From positions 6,544-12,477 of the forward strand of contig DBYL01000043.1 of the NCBI GenBank assembly GCA_002309835.1: a DNA stretch of 5,934 bases, in the 5' to 3' direction. Both the position numbers and the translations under genes were made by a program. Origin of the DNA: Bacteroidales bacterium UBA1187 (lineage in GTDB: Bacteria > Bacteroidota > Bacteroidia > Bacteroidales > Paludibacteraceae). The notes below the pieces were generated by a model that worked only from the letters and a program-made list of their open reading frames with translations, was not told the origin of the DNA and did not search any database. Below, piece by piece: positions 1 through 4,492 of the stretch; position 1 is the stretch's first letter, and every line of letters starts with the position of its first letter.

Positions 1-391
1 TGCCGAAGAAGGCCCCGCCTACAACGGCTGCGGCTACCATGGGCAACGCCATCTCGGTTCGTTCCGCCAAGCCTGCAGCGATAGGCATTAATGCTACGAT
101 CGTGCCGACCGACGTACCCATACAGAGGGAGGTGACGCAGGCGGCGAGGAAGAGTCCCGTCAAGGCAAATTTGGCCGGCAGGAAATGCAGCGTCAGATCG
201 ACCATCGCACCGGCAGCCCCCATCTCTTTGGCACTCGCGGCAAACGCGCCGGCGAGCATGAAGATCCACACCATGAGCAGCAGGTTGGTATTACCTGCGC
301 CGCGAGAGAAGACAGTGATCCGCTCTTTGAGCGGAAGTTTACGAGTGAGGGCAATCGCGATAATCGCGATGACGATAAAAATAAACAGCAT
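1..391 (-). CDS. NhaC-family Na+/H+ antiporter, N-terminal part (cut by left edge)
   Basis: The first 130 codons are visible and the gene continues past base 1. The family consists of inner-membrane secondary transporters that usually exchange Na+ for protons. The family assignment rests on the segment GAGNTNLLLMVWIFMLAGAF (about residues 31-50), on GTSVGTIVAL (about 93-102), and on the closing VVGGAFFG, which in relatives leads into a DNLSFISDTT-type motif. Hydrophobic segments lie at about residues 1-15, 36-52, 78-95 and from about 117. The ATG at 391-389 directly follows the TAA of the DUF5020 gene in the same reading frame, so no earlier start is possible. Family members as I recall them carry about 30-35 extra N-terminal residues including a first membrane helix. 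Here the protein begins at the second. It is the last visible gene of the leftward operon and probably depends on translational coupling. The exact substrate cannot be told from this fragment. Confidence 0.85.
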   Translation of the reverse strand, partial: MLFIFIVIAIIAIALTRKLPLKERITVFSRGAGNTNLLLMVWIFMLAGAFAASAKEMGAAGAMVDLTLHFLPAKFALTGLFLAACVTSLCMGTSVGTIVALMPIAAGLAERTEMALPMVAAAVVGGAFFG

Positions 392-1177
392 TTAGTCAAA
401 AGTCCATTTAATACCTAAACAGGGATTGCACATGAAGCCCGTACCGGGTGTGCCTCCTGTGAAATTATAACTGAATTCAAACTCCGCGCCGATATTGAGG
501 TTCGGGCATTTGAACCATTGTCCTATCTTGTACCATAACTGCGGTTCGCTGATCATCACAAACGACTGCTGGCCTCCGAAACGCTGTCCCCATATATCGA
601 GAAAACCTGAGAACGTCAGTCCAGGAGCAGTACAGAAATCTTGGCATGCCCATACAAAGGTGAACTGTAGTGGCGCTCGGTTTTTGATGCCGTTGTCGCC
701 ATCCACGATATATTTATAGAGCAACTCAAGATTGAACGTGTTCTTGAAGTCCTTGGTATGTAAGAAATAATTCAATCCCACTAACGCCGCATGGTTGATG
801 CCATAGCCGCGAATATCTCCCGCGCCATCTTTATAGATGCCCAAACCGCCGTTGTACTCCACCTGTATGCTCAGGTCTTTTGCCTTGGTGTTCTGCCAGA
901 AATTAAGGCAACGCGCGATCTCTGCATACGCCATGAAAGGTGTATTCTTCGGGTCGATTGGGTTGATGTTATAATCGAAATCCACGAACGCGAAGGTGTT
1001 GCCCCAAGGGTCAGGGTAGAATAACTCGAGCGTAGTCGTCATGCGATTTGAGCGCTTGTTCTCGCATACCGTTCCGTTACTTCCGAAATCGTAGAAGATC
1101 TGCAGGTTAGTGCCTGCTATCGCGCCGTTAACGAATATCGTCAACAATAGCGCCGAGAGTATTATACGCTTTGCCAT
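392..1177 (-). CDS. DUF5020-family outer-membrane beta-barrel, Tsx-like
   Basis: This 261-residue protein has a clear signal peptide (residues 1-21, likely cleaved after GAIA). Alternating aromatic and polar residues typical of barrel strands follow, ending in GIKWTFD, a plausible C-terminal beta-signal. Recognisable DUF5020 stretches are TTTLELFYPDPWGNTFAFVD (about 47-66), YAEIARCLNFW (84-94), QVEYNGGLG (105-113), LYKYI (153-157), FSGFLDIWGQ (189-198) and ISEPQLWYKI (209-218). The family is common in Bacteroidales and largely uncharacterised. The order of its segments resembles the nucleoside channel Tsx, which is my inference and not an established function. Its place directly after two secreted nucleases fits a role in taking up their products. 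Its first 50 nt overlap the nuclease gene in another frame, and its stop abuts the antiporter start. Seven cysteines (38, 90, 178, 182, 224, 250, 253) are odd for this kind of protein. Confidence 0.85.
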   Translation of the reverse strand: MAKRIILSALLLTIFVNGAIAGTNLQIFYDFGSNGTVCENKRSNRMTTTLELFYPDPWGNTFAFVDFDYNINPIDPKNTPFMAYAEIARCLNFWQNTKAKDLSIQVEYNGGLGIYKDGAGDIRGYGINHAALVGLNYFLHTKDFKNTFNLELLYKYIVDGDNGIKNRAPLQFTFVWACQDFCTAPGLTFSGFLDIWGQRFGGQQSFVMISEPQLWYKIGQWFKCPNLNIGAEFEFSYNFTGGTPGTGFMCNPCLGIKWTFD

Positions 1178-2330
1178 TTTTCAAAATCAGTATTTGTCCG
1201 TTATGAATCACTTTGATGGCTTTCTGACTGTCTGCCGTCATTTCGATCGCCTCTGCGGAAGGGACGGTAATGCTCACTGCTCCCGTCACTTTCGTGATTG
1301 TCAATCTACCGGTGGTATTATCATAAGTATAGGTGGCTCCGGTTACCGTCACTTCGCTCGCAGGAGTCATCTTCGCCGCGTACTTACCTACATATGCGAT
1401 GAATCCGTCTTTAAGCGTCAGCGAATACGCAGGACGCATCTCCGCTCCCGTGACACTGACATCGTAGGTGGTTACGTCGCTGGCGTTCTTTAACATCTGT
1501 ATCGCTAATTCCGGATAGTCAATAAAAGGATTGCGGTTGCCCTGATAGGTCTGTGCTCCGTCGTTACGTACCATCTCAGTCAGCGAAATGGGGTCGTTCA
1601 TATGCCATTTGAGTAGCACAGGAATAGATTCAAAAACGCCGCTCTTACCGAGTTTGCTCAGCAGTTGGGCATTCCCGTTGTATAATTTGTTTTTATTCCC
1701 TCCCGCTTCGCCATATACGACATAGTCGTAAAGAATAACGCGAGCAGCATCGCCGCGATATGTGCCTAAGTTCTTAGCCTCATAATTGGCATTATTGATA
1801 CTTATTTCATCTGGATCATAGAACTGACTGCTTTCTCCATAAGGCGTACTTCCACGCTCGCTATTTACTGCGGTGCTGGCCGGACGAACTGACTGCATGT
1901 CGTAGCCCATGGGAATGCTTTTGTCGGCTCCTTTCGACTGTGGCCAGGTATGCTCGCGGTTATATGTAATACCTTCATCCCAAGTTCCACTCATCGAACG
2001 ACCGTCATAATAACCGATAATGTTTCCGCTGCCGTTCAGGTCTTTGTCTACACTCACATAAGCAGTGCGCAACCCATCATAAGAGTATTCGTTATTCAGC
2101 AGACATGTATTCCCCATCAGCTCGTTGAGTGCGCCGAAGAGTGCATCTCCGCTTAGTGCACGCAACGCATCCGCAGTGAAGTCTCCGGTATAGTAATTGA
2201 TCTGTTTGCTTCGGTACTGGGTATACTTGGAATATCCCTCTTTGCTGCTCATATGCGCTTGCATGTCTATAGCAGCCCATAGCCACGCACAGCAGAAGAG
2301 TAGGGAGAAAAAAGTAAAAATTCGTTTCAT
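1128..2330 (-). CDS. Secreted Endonuclease I family nuclease with C-terminal extension
   Basis: This is a 400-residue relative of Endonuclease I (EndA, Dns, Vvn), a Mg2+-dependent enzyme that cleaves DNA and sometimes RNA without sequence specificity. The N-terminus MKRIFTFFSLLFCCAWLWAA is a signal peptide. The catalytic region is complete: YNREHTWPQS at 123-132 holds the putative metal ligand Glu126 and general base His127. DMQSVRP (144-150), Asn156 in NSERGSTPYG (156-165), RGDAAR (192-197), LLKWHMNDP (239-247) and QGNRNPFIDYPELA (263-276) follow. After the nuclease fold, residues 285-360 look like a beta-rich Ig-like module. The tail KAIKVIHNGQILILKNGKAY (370-389) plus NTLGAIV resembles endings I recall from secreted Bacteroidales proteins, perhaps a sorting or anchoring signal. 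It starts 8 nt after the S1/P1 stop, and its end overlaps the DUF5020 start by 50 nt. It probably acts in the periplasm or outside the cell. Confidence 0.93.
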   Translation of the reverse strand: MKRIFTFFSLLFCCAWLWAAIDMQAHMSSKEGYSKYTQYRSKQINYYTGDFTADALRALSGDALFGALNELMGNTCLLNNEYSYDGLRTAYVSVDKDLNGSGNIIGYYDGRSMSGTWDEGITYNREHTWPQSKGADKSIPMGYDMQSVRPASTAVNSERGSTPYGESSQFYDPDEISINNANYEAKNLGTYRGDAARVILYDYVVYGEAGGNKNKLYNGNAQLLSKLGKSGVFESIPVLLKWHMNDPISLTEMVRNDGAQTYQGNRNPFIDYPELAIQMLKNASDVTTYDVSVTGAEMRPAYSLTLKDGFIAYVGKYAAKMTPASEVTVTGATYTYDNTTGRLTITKVTGAVSITVPSAEAIEMTADSQKAIKVIHNGQILILKNGKAYNTLGAIVDDIR

Positions 2331-2338
2331 GGTATAGA

Positions 2339-3115
2339 TTATTTATAGATTTCGTTCAATACTTTTGCTAGACGGATACCTGCGATGTAGAGTTGCTCCT
2401 CCATCGGTTGACGCCAGCGGTAGATATAATGATAGGTGTTGCCGTCCCAAGTCTGTTGATACGCGTAGATAGCTTCCGTCAGATGGTAGTTATGCAGCAG
2501 CAGTTCCGTGTCGCTCATCGCCAATATCTCTTTCTTGCGAGCGCTATATTCAATCTCCAGTTTCTCTGCGTACTCGGTATAACTGTAGCCCTGCGACTCA
2601 ATCAATCGCTCGTCCCAAACGGTATGCAGACGGGTATTCTCTCGAAACCATTGCATCTTCACGTCATTACCTCCGCGGTCATCCATATGCGCTGTGTGCA
2701 TCGGGCAGTAGCGATCACCACTCAGATGCACGATAAACCGTAGCGTGTGAACTCCCTTTTCTTTTTCCGCTACAAGCGAGTCCAGTGCTCGGAAGAGATT
2801 TCCGCCTTCTTTGGGATAATGAATGAGTGCATCGGCTACGATGGAGTCACTTAACCCTCCATCGAAATCCTGGAAATGCCAGTCGTAACTCGTCGGATAG
2901 ATGGTATCGCTCTTGATCTCGTCCGGCCAGTTCGCCCAATAGATGGCGCCTTTCTCGCCTAAGGTCTTATCTACTGCCTTGCGGGCTTTTTTCGTCAGGT
3001 TGTCGTACGCGATCTTCGCAATGATGCGATGACCTTTCTGCCCCCATGACCATGCAGGGGTTGTATGCATGCATGCGCACGCAACGCATAAGAATATAAG
3101 GAGTGTTCGTCTCAT
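2339..3115 (-). CDS. Secreted S1/P1-type zinc nuclease
   Basis: With the start at 3115 this is 258 residues. The family are tri-zinc phosphodiesterases that degrade single-stranded DNA and RNA and can remove 3'-phosphates from nucleotides. All ligand positions of P1 nuclease can be matched by spacing: Trp24 (expected mature N-terminus), His29, Asp65 in WANWPDE, His80 in WHFQD, His130 and Asp134 in HLSGDRYCPMH, His140, then His164 and Asp168 in LHTVWDE. A signal peptide of 23 residues ending AWS leaves Trp24 free, which the zinc site requires. That makes a lipoprotein reading of the cysteines at 10, 13 and 15 unlikely. An ATG at 3139 would add eight residues (MNERMNDT) encoded mostly by a tetranucleotide repeat. 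The later ATG gives a normal signal peptide and is preferred, but 3139 directly abuts the MgtC stop. The gene precedes Endonuclease I in the same operon. Confidence 0.93.
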   Translation of the reverse strand: MRRTLLIFLCVACACMHTTPAWSWGQKGHRIIAKIAYDNLTKKARKAVDKTLGEKGAIYWANWPDEIKSDTIYPTSYDWHFQDFDGGLSDSIVADALIHYPKEGGNLFRALDSLVAEKEKGVHTLRFIVHLSGDRYCPMHTAHMDDRGGNDVKMQWFRENTRLHTVWDERLIESQGYSYTEYAEKLEIEYSARKKEILAMSDTELLLHNYHLTEAIYAYQQTWDGNTYHYIYRWRQPMEEQLYIAGIRLAKVLNEIYK

Positions 3116-3122
3116 AGTATCG

Positions 3123-3152
3123 TTCATTCGTTCATTCATTCATTCATTCATT
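3123..3152. repeat. TTCA tetranucleotide repeat across a gene junction
   Basis: Seven consecutive 4-bp units run from 3123 to 3150: TTCA, TTCG, then five perfect TTCA (3131-3150), followed by a partial unit. On the coding (minus) strand it reads (TGAA)n. It covers the last codons and stop of the MgtC gene and the possible upstream start of the S1/P1 nuclease. Because the unit is 4 nt, every frame meets both ATG and TGA every 12 nt. A slip would therefore change the tail of MgtC by a residue or so but would still end it inside the array. Confidence 0.9.
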
Positions 3153-3577
3153 CCCTCCTCTTTCTTCTCCGGGCGGATATGTTTGAAGAGGAGGTTAACA
3201 ATCATCACGGCGATAGTACCTATCACGGCCTCGGCATACATCCCGTATCCGCATAGACATCCTATCGCTGCGGCGCACCAAACGGTAGCCGCTGTCGTCA
3301 GTCCTTTGACGGTGTCGCCGTGCTTGAAGATAATACCGGCACCTAAAAAACCAATACCCGATACTACTTGCGCAATGATACGGGAGTTATCTCCATTGAA
3401 GATACTCGGAGACATCAGCACGTAGAGAGCACTACCGATGGCGATTAGCGATATCGTGCGTGTGCCTACCACTTTGCCGTGCCACTCGCGCTCCAAACCA
3501 ATCAGGTAGCCCAAACTCATCGCCAGGATTACCTTCGTCAGCAGCGTTAACCAATCTGTCTGTAAAAAGTTATTCAT
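3140..3577 (-). CDS. MgtC/SapB-family inner-membrane protein
   Basis: This is a compact protein of 145 residues with about four membrane segments. It contains the MgtC signature: GLEREWHGKVVGTRTISLIA (27-46), then QVVSGIGFLGAGIIF (70-84) and GLTTAATVWCAAAIGCLCGYG (92-112). MgtC proteins are linked to survival in low Mg2+ and, in pathogens, to control of the F-type ATPase and phosphate uptake. Many short homologues such as this one lack the C-terminal ACT-like domain and have no assigned role. The start at 3577 is chosen because a longer frame opening at 3631 would begin inside the promoter, upstream of the expected transcription start. The C-terminus (EEGMNE) is encoded partly by the TTCA repeat. 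It is the first gene of the leftward operon. A link to the Mg2+ need of the downstream Endonuclease I is possible but speculative. Confidence 0.92.
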   Translation of the reverse strand: MNNFLQTDWLTLLTKVILAMSLGYLIGLEREWHGKVVGTRTISLIAIGSALYVLMSPSIFNGDNSRIIAQVVSGIGFLGAGIIFKHGDTVKGLTTAATVWCAAAIGCLCGYGMYAEAVIGTIAVMIVNLLFKHIRPEKKEEGMNE

Positions 3578-3588
3578 ATCGTTCACAA

Positions 3589-3607
3589 ATCTTTGCGCCG
3601 CAAAGAT
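3589..3607. repeat. Perfect 9-bp dyad overlapping the leftward -7 box
   Basis: ATCTTTGCG and CGCAAAGAT flank a single central C. The dyad starts inside the -7 box and extends past the likely transcription start. Only about half of it would be transcribed, so a protein-binding site is more plausible than an RNA hairpin. Confidence 0.6.
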
Positions 3608-3632
3608 ACAGCTTTTTTTTGACATATGCAAA
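3601..3632 (-). promoter_or_regulatory. Bacteroides-type promoter of the leftward nuclease operon
   Basis: On the minus strand, TTTG (3632-3629) and TATCTTTG (3608-3601) match the -33 and -7 elements of the primary Bacteroidota sigma factor, with a 20-bp spacer that contains an A8 run. Transcription should start near 3594-3597, giving a leader of only about 17-20 nt before the MgtC ATG at 3577. It is the only promoter I find for the five leftward genes. Confidence 0.8.
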
Positions 3633-3648
3633 TTATTTGCCTAAAACC

Positions 3649-3680
3649 CTTGCACATGTTGATTTTTTTTAGTACTTTTG
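3649..3680 (+). promoter_or_regulatory. Bacteroides-type promoter of the HAD phosphatase gene
   Basis: CTTG (3649-3652, three of four matches to TTTG) and TACTTTTG (3673-3680, full match to TAnnTTTG) are 20 bp apart, with a T8 run in the spacer. The expected start near 3685-3688 gives a leader of about 20 nt, A-rich just before the ATG at 3707. Its -33 element lies 16 bp from that of the divergent operon promoter. Confidence 0.78.
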
Positions 3681-3688
3681 CGGCAAAA
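3676..3688. repeat. 6-bp dyad overlapping the rightward -7 box
   Basis: TTTTGC and GCAAAA flank a central G. The position relative to the -7 box is the same as in the divergent promoter, and both share the core TTTGCGGC followed by a CAAA run. It is short and could occur by chance. The similarity to its neighbour is the reason to list it. Confidence 0.45.
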
Positions 3689-3706
3689 TTGACGCAAATA
3701 AAACAG

Positions 3707-4351
3707 ATGACCATTATTTTTGATTTGGACGGAACGCTGCTCAATACCATTGATGACTTGGGCTATGCGTGCAACTATGCGTTAGAGCGGGTAGGTTATC
3801 CGACTTATCCTATCGAGGCCTATCCTGCGAAGGTAGGTAACGGTATTAATAATCTGATTCGCAGAGCCTTGCCGGAGGCGGAGCGGACAGAAGAGAACGT
3901 GCTGCGCGTGCGGGAGTTTTTTGTGCCTTACTATAATGCGCATAACTGCGATTATACGCATCCTTACCCGGGGATCCCGGAACTATTAAAGACGCTCAAA
4001 GAACAAGGATATTTGTTAGCTGTAGCCAGCAATAAATACCAAGCCGCGACAGAGAAGATCGTTACCCATTTCTTTCCGAACATCTTTGATGTTATCATGG
4101 GCGAACGGGAAGGCGTAGCACGCAAACCAGACCCGCAGATCGTCTATGATATCCTCTCTAAACTCTCACCTCTCACCTCTAACCCTTCACCTTTATATAT
4201 CGGCGATAGCCTGGTGGATAGAGAGACGGCCAGAAATGCAGGAGTGCCGTTTATTGCTTGCTCGTGGGGCTTTGTGCCGCGTGAGAAACTGATAGAAGCA
4301 GGGATAACAACGATTGTAGATAGAGCAGAAGAGATACTAACGAAACTTTAA
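3707..4351 (+). CDS. HAD-superfamily phosphatase, phosphoglycolate phosphatase type
   Basis: This 214-residue cytoplasmic hydrolase has all four HAD motifs. They are DLDGTLLN with nucleophile Asp6 and acid/base Asp8, VASNK with Ser108, ARKPDP with Lys140, and YIGDSLVDRETARNAG with Asp167 and Asp171. An alpha-helical cap lies between motifs I and II (about residues 15-85), as in subfamily IA enzymes related to Gph. Phosphoglycolate is the usual annotated substrate, but relatives act on many small phosphate esters, so the substrate is open. The start at 3707 places the DLDG motif at the usual distance. A frame opening at 3626 would begin upstream of the promoter. Between motifs III and IV, residues 151-163 (SKLSPLTSNPSPL) are encoded by a 7-bp tandem repeat, replacing the usual short linker. 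The gene is transcribed away from the nuclease operon. No clear terminator is seen after it. Confidence 0.92.
   Translation: MTIIFDLDGTLLNTIDDLGYACNYALERVGYPTYPIEAYPAKVGNGINNLIRRALPEAERTEENVLRVREFFVPYYNAHNCDYTHPYPGIPELLKTLKEQGYLLAVASNKYQAATEKIVTHFFPNIFDVIMGEREGVARKPDPQIVYDILSKLSPLTSNPSPLYIGDSLVDRETARNAGVPFIACSWGFVPREKLIEAGITTIVDRAEEILTKL
4157..4191 (+). repeat. Five-unit heptanucleotide repeat inside the HAD gene
   Basis: Five consecutive 7-bp units read TCTAAAC, TCTCACC, TCTCACC, TCTAACC, CTTCACC. They encode the Leu-Ser-Pro-rich linker between the Lys140 and Asp167 catalytic residues. Seven is not a multiple of three, so gain or loss of one unit would shift the frame before motif IV, while three units would keep it. 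Confidence 0.85.
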
Positions 4352-4372
4352 AAATAATTTTATGCGCTAATA

Positions 4373-4404
4373 TTTGCGTATTCCAAAAAAATGTAGTACC
4401 TTTG
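4373..4404 (+). promoter_or_regulatory. Bacteroides-type promoter of thrS
   Basis: TTTG (4373-4376) and TACCTTTG (4397-4404) match the -33 and -7 consensus exactly with a 20-bp spacer. The -33 element begins 22 nt after the phosphatase stop codon. Transcription should start near 4409-4412, leaving a leader of about 80 nt before the thrS ATG. Confidence 0.85.
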
Positions 4405-4410
4405 CACCCG

Positions 4411-4492
4411 CTTTTATCACAACAACACCATATTAACGCTTCGCTGAACAGTTGTGAGTGCAGCAAGCATAAACATTTGTACGTTTATCAAT
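4411..4492 (+). promoter_or_regulatory. Structured thrS leader, candidate autoregulatory element
   Basis: Two successive hairpins can be drawn. The first pairs GCTTcGCTG (4438-4446) with CAGCAAGC (4461-4468) with one bulged C, extended by CA (4449-4450) with TG (4459-4460). This leaves the loop GTTGTGAG (4451-4458). The second pairs ATAAAC (4469-4474) with GTTTAT (4483-4488) around the loop ATTTGTAC and ends 4 nt before the ATG. Both loops contain U-UGU-purine, as in a threonine anticodon loop. E. coli thrS is autoregulated through leader hairpins that imitate the tRNA-Thr anticodon arm. The same logic here is inference. The upstream TCACAAC (4417-4423) is fully complementary to 4451-4457 and could form a pseudoknot or a competing fold. 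Confidence 0.45.

Noticed and set aside
39..395. Plus-strand open frame of 118 codons
   Set aside because: It is antisense to the NhaC-type gene, whose reverse-strand translation is clearly a family member.
2268..2330. Lipoprotein signal in Endonuclease I or S1/P1 nuclease because of cysteines in the signal peptides
   Set aside because: Neither has a proper lipobox spacing, and S1/P1 needs a free N-terminal Trp, which requires ordinary signal peptidase cleavage.
3123..3152. CRISPR-like array
   Set aside because: The units are 4 bp with no spacers; it is a simple microsatellite.
3613..3620. T8 run as a possible terminator
   Set aside because: It sits in the spacer of the leftward promoter and has no preceding GC-rich hairpin.
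3578..3631. Longer MgtC start at 3631 (18 extra residues)
   Set aside because: The extra codons overlap the -33/-7 promoter and would lie upstream of the transcription start.
3626..3706. Longer HAD phosphatase start at 3626 (27 extra residues)
   Set aside because: It begins upstream of a good promoter, and the DLDG motif is normally within the first ten residues.
4352..4372. Terminator after the HAD phosphatase
   Set aside because: The stretch is A/T-rich but I can draw no stem. The next promoter begins at once.
4413..4436. Threonine leader peptide: three ACA codons followed by CCA TAT TAA in the thrS leader
   Set aside because: There is no ATG, GTG or TTG in frame between the expected transcription start and the ACA run, so no translated attenuator peptide can be supported.
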